A DNA stretch of 17,057 nt from contig DATDMG010000298.1 of NCBI GenBank assembly GCA_036518955.1, positions 1 through 17,057 of the forward strand. Reading direction: 5' to 3'. Below the pieces are notes generated by a model. That model did not search any database, was not told the DNA's origin, and saw only the letters and a program-made list of their open reading frames with translations. The DNA comes from DATDMG01 sp036518955. Lineage in GTDB: Bacteria; Actinomycetota; Actinomycetes; Actinomycetales; Kineosporiaceae. This document shows, piece by piece, positions 1 through 6,181 of this stretch. The translations under genes were made by a program, and so were the position numbers. The number at the start of each line of letters is the position of its first letter. Positions within the stretch are counted from its first letter, which is position 1.

Positions 1-302
1 GCTGGCTCGAGTCGTGGACCCTCGGCCGTCACACGCGGGGCCGACCTGGGCCTCAGCCTCGAGGACCTCGAGTCCGTCAAGGCCAAGGTCGCCGCCGGGT
101 GCCAGGTGCTCGGGCTGCGCTGCGAACGCGATCCCGCGGTCGGCACCGGATTCGACACTCTTCGCCGCGAACTCGGTGACCATTTCATCGCCGCGGAGTT
201 CCCGGTCGCAGGCACTCCACCCTGACCGAGGACCGCCAGCGGGAGGGCGTCGACCGAGTCCTCGCCTTCCTCGACGAGAAGGTGAAGCCGCCTGCACGGT
301 GA
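1..302 (+). pseudogene. Dienelactone hydrolase family protein, 3' fragment with frameshift
   Basis: This is the C-terminal part of an alpha/beta-hydrolase of the dienelactone hydrolase family; the rest lies left of the window. Reading from base 1 in frame 1 gives a tail containing DLGLSLEDLESVKAK and LGLRCERD, then FDTLRRELGDHFIAAEF, which follows the usual end of this family. That frame stops at 223-225. The remaining conserved end, HSTLTEDRQREGVDRVLAFL, is found in frame 3 from about base 213 and stops at 300-302. The join is therefore a one-base loss (or two-base gain) near 211-215. The conserved His of the hydrolase triad would be the H of HSTLTED, so the shift separates it from the body of the protein. 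Family assignment is from recalled sequence patterns and is moderate. A sequencing error is an alternative to a real pseudogene. Confidence 0.55.
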
Positions 303-352
303 CCGCCGGCCCGCCGGCCCGCTGGTCGCCGCGCAGCGGACCGGTGCCGGGC

Positions 353-387
353 AGGGATCCCGGCCGCGCGCGGGCACCGGGATCCTG
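353..387 (+). terminator. GC-rich hairpin after the hydrolase fragment
   Basis: GGATCCCGG at 355-363 pairs perfectly with CCGGGATCC at 377-385 around a 13-nt GC-rich loop. It begins about 50 bp past the last stop of the hydrolase fragment. There is no T-tract, as is common for actinobacterial hairpin terminators. Terminator function is inferred from the position only. Confidence 0.4.
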
Positions 388-726
388 GGTCCTGGCGAGA
401 GCGTCGCGATCACGGCGTCCGGGCCCGGCCGGACGGATGCCGCACGATGGCTCGCGGATTCGACGGAATGTCGCCCGCTGCTCGGCCATGCACTCCTGGT
501 GGGACACGACCACCGTGCGGCCGTCACGATGAGTTGCCGACAAGCCCGTTCATTGCGCCCACCGGCCTGGTGGTAGGCAACGCGCTGCCGCCAGCGCGCA
601 CGTCGCCGTGACCGGCCCGGGATGACCATCGCCCGACCCCGTCGTCCGGCGATCCCGGTATCGATCCGGCGACAGACACGCCTGGGAGATCTGGTCGGCA
701 TGATATGTCGGGTATGTTCGTGCACT
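388..726. other. Region without a recognisable gene, upstream of the glu operon
   Basis: No convincing gene starts here. On the minus strand a short stretch at about 440-535 has codon use like a real gene (nearly all G/C third positions) and reads VVVSHQECMAEQRATFRR, but it has no clear start, stop or known family. It may be a gene relic. At 553-580 there is an imperfect dyad (TTGC..CCACC GGCCT GGTGG...GCAA, with a perfect CCACCGGCCTGGTGG core at 559-573) that could be an operator for the downstream importer operon. The sequence just before the ATPase gene is comparatively A/T-rich (TGATATGTCGGGTATGTTC) and is the likely promoter area. Confidence 0.4.
553..580. promoter_or_regulatory. Imperfect dyad upstream of gluA, possible operator
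   Basis: CCACC at 559-563 and GGTGG at 569-573 form a perfect short inverted repeat. It is flanked by TTGC (553-556) and GCAA (577-580), which are also complementary but unequally spaced. It lies about 150 bp before the ATPase start. Operator function is a guess from symmetry and position. Confidence 0.2.
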
Positions 727-1467
727 GTGACCGAACCGCTCGTCGTCCTCGAGGGTGTCAACAAGCACTTCGGCAGCGTGCACGTCCTGCGTGACATCGA
801 CCTGACCGTGGGCCGGGGCGAGGTGGTCGTGGTGATCGGGCCGTCCGGCTCGGGCAAGTCGACCCTCTGCCGGACGATCAACCGGCTGGAGACGATCGAC
901 TCGGGCTCGATCACCATTGACGGCGGTCCGTTGCCGGAGGAGGGCAAGGCCTTGGCGCGGCTCCGGGCGGACGTCGGCATGGTGTTCCAGAGTTTCAACC
1001 TCTTTGCGCACAAGACGATCCTGGGCAATGTCACCCTGGGGCCCGTCAAGGTCAGGAAGGTGCCGAAGGTGGCCGCCGAGAAGCGGGCCATGGAACTGTT
1101 GGAACGCGTCGGGGTGGCCGAGCAGGCCGCCAAGTACCCGGCGCAACTGTCCGGTGGGCAGCAGCAACGCGTGGCTATTGCCAGGGCGCTCGCCATGCAG
1201 CCGAAGATCATGCTCTTCGACGAGCCGACGTCCGCGCTCGACCCGGAAATGATCAATGAGGTGCTGGACGTCATGACCGAGCTCGCCGGGAGCGGCATGA
1301 CCATGGTCGTGATCACCCATGAAATGGGCTTCGCGCGGCGTGCCGCCGACCGGGTGGTGTTCATGGCCGACGGTCAGATCCTGGAGCAGGCCGACCCGGA
1401 GCGCTTCTTCAGCAGTCCACGCAGTGATCGGGCGAAGGACTTTCTCGGAAAGATTCTCACGCATTAG
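727..1467 (+). CDS. gluA: Glutamate ABC transporter ATP-binding protein GluA
   Basis: This is the ATPase of a polar amino-acid (glutamate) importer; it hydrolyses ATP at the cytoplasmic face to drive GluC/GluD. The 246-residue protein has Walker A GPSGSGKST at 38-46, Q-loop Q88, signature LSGGQ at 141-145, Walker B with D165-E166 (IMLFDEPTSALD), and H-loop H198. The segment LPEEGKALARLRADVGMVFQ and the end DRAKDFLGKIL closely follow Corynebacterium GluA as I recall it. I chose GTG 727 because the family homology begins right after it (VTEPLVVLEGV) and the length then matches the roughly 242-residue family. In-frame ATGs at 700 and 622 would add a tail unlike the family. No good Shine-Dalgarno precedes 727, so a leaderless message is possible. 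It is the first gene of gluABCD; gluB follows after 86 bp. Confidence 0.92.
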   Translation: MTEPLVVLEGVNKHFGSVHVLRDIDLTVGRGEVVVVIGPSGSGKSTLCRTINRLETIDSGSITIDGGPLPEEGKALARLRADVGMVFQSFNLFAHKTILGNVTLGPVKVRKVPKVAAEKRAMELLERVGVAEQAAKYPAQLSGGQQQRVAIARALAMQPKIMLFDEPTSALDPEMINEVLDVMTELAGSGMTMVVITHEMGFARRAADRVVFMADGQILEQADPERFFSSPRSDRAKDFLGKILTH

Positions 1468-1471
1468 TCGG

Positions 1472-1488
1472 CGCGCCTGCGGGGCGCG
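1472..1488 (+). other. Intercistronic hairpin between gluA and gluB
   Basis: CGCGCC (1472-1477) pairs with GGCGCG (1483-1488) around a 5-nt loop, starting 4 bp after the gluA stop. A stem here could set the ratio of gluA to gluB mRNA by partial termination or by protecting an RNA end, since importers often need more binding protein than ATPase. That role is inferred. Confidence 0.35.
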
Positions 1489-1553
1489 GGGGACGACGAT
1501 GCCGGGCGCTCGGCCAGGAACCGGCCGGGGCGGATCAGGAAGGGCGGATTCGG

Positions 1554-2399
1554 ATGATCGGACGACGCGGGAGGGTGGTCCTCGCCGCAGCGGTCGCAAC
1601 GGCGCTGGGGCTGGCCGGGTGCGGGGGCGGCTCGGGGGGAACCGCTGCCAGCGGTTCGAGCGGGGGCGGCCAAGCACTCAAGATCGGAATCAAGTTCGAC
1701 CAGCCCGGCCTCGGGTTGAAGCAGGGCGACACGTACACTGGCCTGGACGTCGACGTGGCCACCTATGTCGCGAAGAAGCTGGGTACCGATCCTGCCAGGA
1801 TCTCCTGGGTGCAGGCGCCCAGCGCGCAACGTGAGACGCTCCTTTCCACCGGTCAGGTCGACTTGGTCGTCGCGACGTATTCCATCACCGATGCCCGGAA
1901 GCAGAAGGTGTCGTTCGCCGGGCCGTACTTCATCGCCGGGCAGGATCTGCTGGTCCGGTCGGACGACACCACGATCACCGGCCCGGAGAGCCTGCAGAAC
2001 AAGAAACTCTGCTCGGTGAAGGGGTCGACGTCCGCCCAGAAGGTCAAGTCCAAGTATCCCGGCGTCCAGCTCCAGGAGTTCGGCACCTATTCTGAGTGCG
2101 TCGCCGCTCTGGTCGCGCGAGGGGTGGACGCCTTGACGACCGACGACACCATCCTCGCCGGGTACGCGGCGCAGCCGCAGTACAAGGGGAAGCTCAAGGT
2201 GGTGGGCAAGCCCTTCTCCCAGGAGCGCTACGGCATCGGCCTGAAGAAGGGTGACACGGCCCTGTGCCGGAAGGTCACTGACGCGATCACGTCGATGGTG
2301 GCCGACGGGTCGTGGCAGAAGGCCGTGGACGCCAACCTGGGCGCCGCCCAGTACAAGCCAGGGGCGGGCAATCCGCCGACCACCGACCCGTGTTCCTGA
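1554..2399 (+). CDS. gluB: Glutamate-binding lipoprotein GluB
   Basis: This is the substrate-binding protein (SBP family 3) of the importer, tethered outside the membrane by a lipid. The 281-residue protein begins with a lipoprotein signal: positive MIGRRGR, a hydrophobic stretch, and lipobox LAGC ending at Cys23, followed by a Gly/Ser linker. The body carries typical family-3 features: LKIGIKFDQPG, YTGLDVDVATYVAKKLG, QVDLVVATYSITDARKQKVSFAGPYF (quoted in parts), and the hinge region around LCSVKGSTSAQKV. The FDQPG start and YTGLDVDVA are characteristic of GluB. Several Cys (in LCSVKG, YSECVA, ALCRKV, DPCS) could form disulphides outside the cell. AGGAAGGG at 1537-1544, 9 bp upstream, is the ribosome site. 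It is the second gene of gluABCD, so glutamate or a similar polar amino acid is the expected ligand. Confidence 0.9.
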   Translation: MIGRRGRVVLAAAVATALGLAGCGGGSGGTAASGSSGGGQALKIGIKFDQPGLGLKQGDTYTGLDVDVATYVAKKLGTDPARISWVQAPSAQRETLLSTGQVDLVVATYSITDARKQKVSFAGPYFIAGQDLLVRSDDTTITGPESLQNKKLCSVKGSTSAQKVKSKYPGVQLQEFGTYSECVAALVARGVDALTTDDTILAGYAAQPQYKGKLKVVGKPFSQERYGIGLKKGDTALCRKVTDAITSMVADGSWQKAVDANLGAAQYKPGAGNPPTTDPCS

Positions 2400-2405
2400 C
2401 CCACT

Positions 2406-2437
2406 GCATGATCGTGGCCCTCATGCATGATCACGAC
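2406..2437 (+). repeat. Imperfect 19-bp-period repeat in the gluB-gluC gap
   Basis: GCATGATCGTGG at 2406 and GCATGATCACGA at 2425 share GCATGATC with a 19-bp period, starting 7 bp after the gluB stop. The second copy contains an ATG (2427) that is in frame with gluC but is probably not its start. No function is evident; it may be a short slippage duplication. Confidence 0.4.
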
Positions 2438-2450
2438 CAGGGGGGTGGGC

Positions 2451-3113
2451 GTGGTTGACGTCCTCGGCAGGTACGACGTCCTGGGTGCCTTCTGGGTGAC
2501 GATCCAGCTGGCGGTGCTCGCGGCGCTGGGTTCGCTGGTGCTCGGCGCCGTCGTCGCCACCATGCGGGTGTCGCCGGTGCGCGTGCTCCGATTCATCGGG
2601 GCGGCGTACGTGAACATCGTCCGGAACACCCCGCTCACGCTGCTGATGGTGTTCAGCATCCTCGGCGCGACGTTCATCCTCGGCCTGCAGTTGTCGAGCG
2701 CTACCGGCAGCAACATCTTCCGGTGGGCGGTGGTGATGCTGTCGGTGTACCACGGTGCGTTCGTGTGCGAGGCGCTGCGGAGCGGCATCAACACCGTTCC
2801 GCACGGCCAGGCGGAGGCGGCCCGGTCGATCGGGCTCACCTTCGGGCAGAGCCTGCGCCAGGTGATCCTGCCGCAGGCGTTCCGCGGCGCCGTCGCACCG
2901 CTCGGCTCGACCCTGATCGCACTGATCAAGAACACCACGGTCGCGGCGGTCATCGGGGCCACCGAGGCGGCGGGGCTGCTGCAGGAGATCGTGGAGAACG
3001 AGACGGGCACCCTGGCGGTATTCATGATCTTCGCGATCGGCTTCGTCCTCCTGACCCTGCCGGTGGGCATCGGGTTCACCGCTCTGTCGCGGCGCCTGGC
3101 GGTGAGGCGATGA
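2451..3113 (+). CDS. gluC: Glutamate ABC transporter permease GluC
   Basis: This is one of two inner-membrane permease subunits that form the substrate channel (BPD_transp_1, HisM-type). The 220-residue protein has about five hydrophobic helices. It has the conserved cytoplasmic EAA loop at roughly 118-142, GQAEAARSIGLTFGQSLRQV followed by ILPQAF, which docks onto GluA. The segment YVNIVRNTPLTLLM is the conserved motif of polar amino-acid permeases. I chose GTG 2451 because AGGGGGG at 2439-2445 is well spaced before it. ATG 2427 is in frame and would add eight residues, but has no ribosome site. The stop overlaps the gluD start (ATGA at 3110-3113), so the two permeases are probably translationally coupled and made in equal amounts. 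Confidence 0.88.
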   Translation: MVDVLGRYDVLGAFWVTIQLAVLAALGSLVLGAVVATMRVSPVRVLRFIGAAYVNIVRNTPLTLLMVFSILGATFILGLQLSSATGSNIFRWAVVMLSVYHGAFVCEALRSGINTVPHGQAEAARSIGLTFGQSLRQVILPQAFRGAVAPLGSTLIALIKNTTVAAVIGATEAAGLLQEIVENETGTLAVFMIFAIGFVLLTLPVGIGFTALSRRLAVRR

Positions 3114-3988
3114 GTACGCCGTCCCCGCTGTTCGACGCACCCGGCCCGAGGGCGCGCCGGCGGCACGCCGTCCTCACCGCCCTGGGGGCCGTGGTCGCCG
3201 CCGTGCTGGTGGCGCTGGCTCTGCGCCGGATGGCCGAGGCGCAGCAACTGCAGGCGTCGCTGTGGTCGCCGTTCCTGACCGCGGTGGTGTGGCGGGAGTA
3301 CCTCCTGCCCGGGCTGCGCGGCACGCTGCAGGCGGCCGCGCTCTCGGTGGCCCTGGCCGGGGTGTTCGGGATCCTCTTCGGAGCCGGCCGGCTATCGCCG
3401 AACCGGTCGCTGCGCTGGACGTGCGGCGCCGTCGTGGAGTTCTTCCGGGCCGTCCCCGTGCTGATTATGATGATCTTCGCGTTCACCGTCTTCGCGCAGC
3501 GCCAGGTCTTCCCGAACGAGCTCAATCCCCTCGCGGCGGTGGTCGCCGGGCTGACGCTGTACAACGGGTCCGTGATCGCCGAGCTGGTCCGGTCGGGCGT
3601 GGTCAACCTGCCGCGGGGGCAGACCGAGGCGGCCCTGTCCATCGGGCTGACCCGGCGTCAGGCGCTCCGGTCGGTCCAGCTGCCCCAAGCCGTGACGGCC
3701 ATGCTGCCCGCCCTGATCAGCCAGCTCGTCGTCGTCCTGAAGGACTCCGCGCTGGGGTACGGCATCACCTACGGCGAGCTGCTCAACTGGTCGAAGACGC
3801 TCGGATCCGCGTACGCGAACACGGTTCCCGCGTACCTGGTCGCCGCGCTCCTGTTCATCATGGTCAACGTCTGGCTGGGCCGGGGCGCCACGGCGGTGGA
3901 ACGGTGGTTGGGTCGCCGCCGCGGTGCCGTGTCACAGCCGGTGGACGACGGCGCGCCGGCGCTGCCGGCTGCCGGCCCCACCCGGTGA
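3110..3988 (+). CDS. gluD: Glutamate ABC transporter permease GluD
   Basis: This is the second permease subunit and the partner of GluC in the membrane channel. The 292-residue protein has a short cytoplasmic head rich in Arg (ARRRHAV), a first membrane helix at about 20-42, then the permease domain with VEFFRAVPVLIMM. Its EAA loop at about 170-195 reads GQTEAALSIGLTRRQALRSV then QLPQAV. The following LVVVLKDSALGYGITYGELL matches GluD-type permeases, in which this stretch leads into the last helices. A C-terminal tail of about 30 residues rich in Arg, Ala and Pro is dispensable-looking. The start is fixed by the ATGA overlap with gluC. After its stop the same frame stays open to 4144 (see the next entry), but there is no evidence of readthrough. 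Confidence 0.9.
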   Translation: MSTPSPLFDAPGPRARRRHAVLTALGAVVAAVLVALALRRMAEAQQLQASLWSPFLTAVVWREYLLPGLRGTLQAAALSVALAGVFGILFGAGRLSPNRSLRWTCGAVVEFFRAVPVLIMMIFAFTVFAQRQVFPNELNPLAAVVAGLTLYNGSVIAELVRSGVVNLPRGQTEAALSIGLTRRQALRSVQLPQAVTAMLPALISQLVVVLKDSALGYGITYGELLNWSKTLGSAYANTVPAYLVAALLFIMVNVWLGRGATAVERWLGRRRGAVSQPVDDGAPALPAAGPTR

Positions 3989-4033
3989 AAGGCGGCCCGT
4001 CCACGCTGCGAGGCCCCTGCGGACAGCGACGTC

Positions 4034-4144
4034 GTGGTGGTGCCGACCCCGGACCACGCCGACATCGTGGCCCGCCTCCATCGGATGCTCCAGGGGCGGC
4101 GGACCCTCGACCTCCACGGCGACGGGCACGATCCCGGCCGATGA
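4034..4144 (+). pseudogene. Coding-like fragment after gluD, unidentified
   Basis: Directly after the gluD stop the same frame is open to a TGA at 4142-4144. From about 4022 its codons end almost only in G or C, as real genes here do. It reads DSDVVVVPTPDHADIVARLH then RMLQGRRTLDLHGDGHDPGR. I do not recognise the family. There is no ATG before the segment; the only possible starts are the GTG run at 4034-4042, without a ribosome site. The simplest reading is the surviving 3' end of a lost gene. A short independent protein of 36 residues is possible but less likely. Confidence 0.25.
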
Positions 4145-4156
4145 TCGCCGTCGCCG
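4117..4156 (+). terminator. Inverted repeat after the glu operon
   Basis: CGGCGACGG at 4117-4125 is perfectly complementary to CCGTCGCCG at 4148-4156, with a 22-nt loop. It lies between gluD and the DUF4112 gene and could end the operon transcript. The long loop and lack of a T-tract keep this tentative. Confidence 0.3.
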
Positions 4157-4208
4157 GGCCGGCACGCATCGGTGGGCGGGCGATGCGGTCGACCGGCATG
4201 CTGAAGAG

Positions 4209-4748
4209 GTGTCCGCGCAGCGACGTGAACCTCCGGTGTCGGTCGTCCCGGCGAGCCGGCCCGCCGAGCGCCCGCCGTCGTACCCGGGCGCCGGCCCCGA
4301 CCTGGCGTTGACCCGCCGGCTCGCCCGGCTGATGGACGATCTGGTCACGGTCCCCGGCACCCGGCTCGGCATCGGCCTGGACGCGTTGATCGGGCTGCTC
4401 CCGGGGATCGGTGACCTGCTGGGCTCGACCCTCTCCGGTGCCGTCCTGGTCGATGCGGTGCGGTACCGGGTACCGGTCCCGGTCCTCGCCCGGATGGGCC
4501 TGAACCTGCTCCTCGACGCGGTGCTGGGGCTGATCCCCACGGTCGGCGACGTCCTCGACGTGCTGCACCGGGCGAATCGCAAGAACCTGCGCCTGCTGGA
4601 GCGGGCGGTCGCCGCCCACCCGGACCCGCGACCGCCGACGGTCGGGTACGTGCTCGCCGCGGTCGTGCTCGTCCTGGTCCCGCTGCTCATCGGCCTCGCC
4701 GTCGGCCTCGTCGCGCTCTGGGTGCTGGTGCGCTGGTTGTTCGGGTGA
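4209..4748 (+). CDS. DUF4112 domain membrane protein
   Basis: This is a small protein of unknown function matching the DUF4112 pattern. After a short polar head of about 30 residues comes the core (about 31-135): RRLARLMDDLVTVPGTRLGI, GLDALIGLLPGIGDLLGS, ARMGLNLLLDAVLGLIPTVGD and HRANRKNLRLLERA. The paired LPGIGD and IPTVGD motifs and the NRKNLRLLER end are the family hallmarks. A hydrophobic C-terminal helix (about 150-172, VLAAVVLVLVPLLIGLAVGL) should anchor it in the membrane, and a second hydrophobic stretch lies in the core. The start is uncertain. GTG 4209 is just after AAGAGG, which is too close for a normal ribosome site. GTG 4236 is an alternative and would shorten it by nine residues. 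It reads away from the glu operon across a 220-bp gap and is probably not part of it. Confidence 0.75.
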   Translation: MSAQRREPPVSVVPASRPAERPPSYPGAGPDLALTRRLARLMDDLVTVPGTRLGIGLDALIGLLPGIGDLLGSTLSGAVLVDAVRYRVPVPVLARMGLNLLLDAVLGLIPTVGDVLDVLHRANRKNLRLLERAVAAHPDPRPPTVGYVLAAVVLVLVPLLIGLAVGLVALWVLVRWLFG

Positions 4749-4917
4749 GGAGCGCGGAGCAGCCGGCGGGCCACGGACACGGACGCTCGCCGGTGCCCGG
4801 TCGCGGCCCACGCCGGCGGTCGGCACCGGAGAGTCGGCGGATGGCCCTGCCGGGTGCGCCGGCGCCGGGTGCACCGAGGTAGTCTCGAGGGCGGTGACCG
4901 CAGCGACGAGGAGCGCC

Positions 4918-5925
4918 ATGGACGATCCCGAGGACGGGTCGGGCGAGACCACCGGTCCGACGGTTCCCGTCGAGTACCGCCCACCGCGGGCCTTCGGCCG
5001 GCCACTCGAGTCCGCGCAGCCCGGGTCCGTGCAGCCCGGGTCCGTGCAGCCCGGGTCCGCGCAGCCCGGGTCCGCGCAGCCCGACGCCCCGGCACCGACC
5101 CCGCCGACGGCACCGACCCCCCCGCCGTCCTGGGCAGTTCCCGTGGGGACGCTGCCCGCCCCCGGGTCCGCCTCCACGGGCCCCGGATGGTCGGTCCCAC
5201 CGGCGGCGCCGTCCACGGGCCCCGGCTGGACGCTCCCGCCGCCTCCGCCGCAGCCGGAGGTGCTCCAGGTGGGCACGCCGGGTAGCCCCGGAGGCGGCCG
5301 TGGCCGCGTCGTCGCGATGGTCGTCGGGCTGGTGGCGGTCGTGCTCGTCCTGGTGGCCGGCGGGGTCTACGCGGCCGGCCACGCGCTGCGCGGCCGCACC
5401 GGCCCGGCGGGTCAGGCCGCCCTGCCCACCGCGCCCGACGGGCAGGACCCGTTCGGCAACCCCTTCGGGCCCGCCCCCGGTCCGCCGGCGCCGACCCCTT
5501 CGGCGCCGGTGATTCCCAGCCAGGGCTGGACCGTTCCGGTCAACGCGTACTGCCGGGACGTCGACCTGCAGCTCAAGGCGGTACCGTCGGCCACGACCGT
5601 CGCCGGACAGATCAGCTCACTGCGCCAGCTCGCCGGCATCATCCGGACCATGAACACACGGCTGCGCGGCATGCAGGTACCGGCGGACTCCCGGTCCGCG
5701 TTCGAGGCCATGATGGCCGCCTGGGAGCAGGTGCCCGCCGGGTACGAGCAGGCCGCCGTCGCGGCCGAGAAGGCCGACCGCGACGGGTACGCGGCGGCGA
5801 TCGCACACGCGGAACAGGCGAACGACCAGGGTAACGTGATCGCGGGCCAGCTCGGCCTCGGCTACTGCGCGGACGCCGGGGGCCTGCCCGAGACCGTCTC
5901 GTCGCCCAAGGCCTCGACGATCTAG
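4918..5925 (+). CDS. Proline-rich single-pass membrane protein, unknown function
   Basis: I do not recognise a named family. The 335-residue protein has an acidic, then Pro/Gly/Ser-rich cytoplasmic half (about 1-128). This half contains five S(A/V)QPG pentapeptides and two STGPGW repeats. One membrane helix follows at about 131-153 (VVAMVVGLVAVVLVLVAGGV). After a second Pro-rich linker comes a mostly helical outer domain (about 200-320) with only two Cys, in NAYCRDVDLQ and GLGYCADAG, which could pair as a disulphide. The layout resembles many actinobacterial envelope proteins with a disordered cytoplasmic head and a small extracellular helical domain. ATG 4918 has GAGGAG four bases upstream. 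GTG 4894 is in frame but lacks a ribosome site. It stands alone, with 169 bp before and 256 bp after it. Confidence 0.8.
   Translation: MDDPEDGSGETTGPTVPVEYRPPRAFGRPLESAQPGSVQPGSVQPGSAQPGSAQPDAPAPTPPTAPTPPPSWAVPVGTLPAPGSASTGPGWSVPPAAPSTGPGWTLPPPPPQPEVLQVGTPGSPGGGRGRVVAMVVGLVAVVLVLVAGGVYAAGHALRGRTGPAGQAALPTAPDGQDPFGNPFGPAPGPPAPTPSAPVIPSQGWTVPVNAYCRDVDLQLKAVPSATTVAGQISSLRQLAGIIRTMNTRLRGMQVPADSRSAFEAMMAAWEQVPAGYEQAAVAAEKADRDGYAAAIAHAEQANDQGNVIAGQLGLGYCADAGGLPETVSSPKASTI
5011..5085 (+). repeat. Five tandem 15-bp units in the proline-rich gene
   Basis: The unit TCCGYGCAGCCCGGG occurs at 5011, 5026, 5041, 5056 and 5071; the last ends in GAC instead of GGG. Units 2 and 3 have T, the others C, at the fifth base. 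Each adds S(A/V)QPG in frame, so copy-number change would alter linker length without breaking the protein. Confidence 0.9.
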
Positions 5926-5965
5926 CCCGATCCGGCCCGGCCAGGCATGGCCGCCGGTCCCTTCG

Positions 5966-5993
5966 CGCCGGTGAGTGACCGCCGGTGAGTGAC
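5966..5993 (+). repeat. Perfect 14-bp tandem duplication, intergenic
   Basis: CGCCGGTGAGTGAC occurs twice in direct succession (5966-5979 and 5980-5993), about 40 bp after the stop of the proline-rich membrane protein gene. It carries no gene and has no evident role. Confidence 0.85.
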
Positions 5994-6095
5994 ATCGTGC
6001 CGGTGCTGCTCGCGGTCGTGTTGCTCCCCGCGGTGTGCTCCCACGGTCGGGTCCGAGGCCCGGGGTATCCGGTCCGGCACCCTGGGAGAGAGGGA

Positions 6096-6109
6096 GTAAT
6101 CTTGTAATC
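6096..6109 (+). promoter_or_regulatory. GTAATC direct repeat upstream of the HtrA-like gene
   Basis: GTAATC occurs at 6096-6101 and again at 6104-6109, an 8-bp spacing, within the sequence AGGGAGTAATCTTGTAATCA. This is one of the most A/T-rich spots in a very GC-rich window and sits about 75 bp before the protease start. It could be a direct-repeat operator and/or part of the promoter. I cannot match it to a known regulator; the spacing differs from the direct-repeat MtrA box as I recall it. Confidence 0.35.
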
Positions 6110-6181
6110 ACATCTGCCGGATCCCGGTGTCGACGCGTCGGCCGACCCGCTACGTCGACGCTCGTCCGCGAGGGAGGTTTC

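Noticed and set aside
622..726. N-terminal extension of the GluA ATPase from ATG 622 or 700
   Set aside because: The extra residues do not resemble the family, and the length with GTG 727 matches known GluA.
5011..5085. CRISPR-like array
   Set aside because: The five 15-bp units are contiguous with no spacers and lie in frame inside a gene.
6096..6109. MtrA-type direct-repeat box
   Set aside because: The repeat spacing is 8 bp rather than the roughly 11 bp I recall for MtrA sites, and the sequence is GTAATC, not GTAAC.
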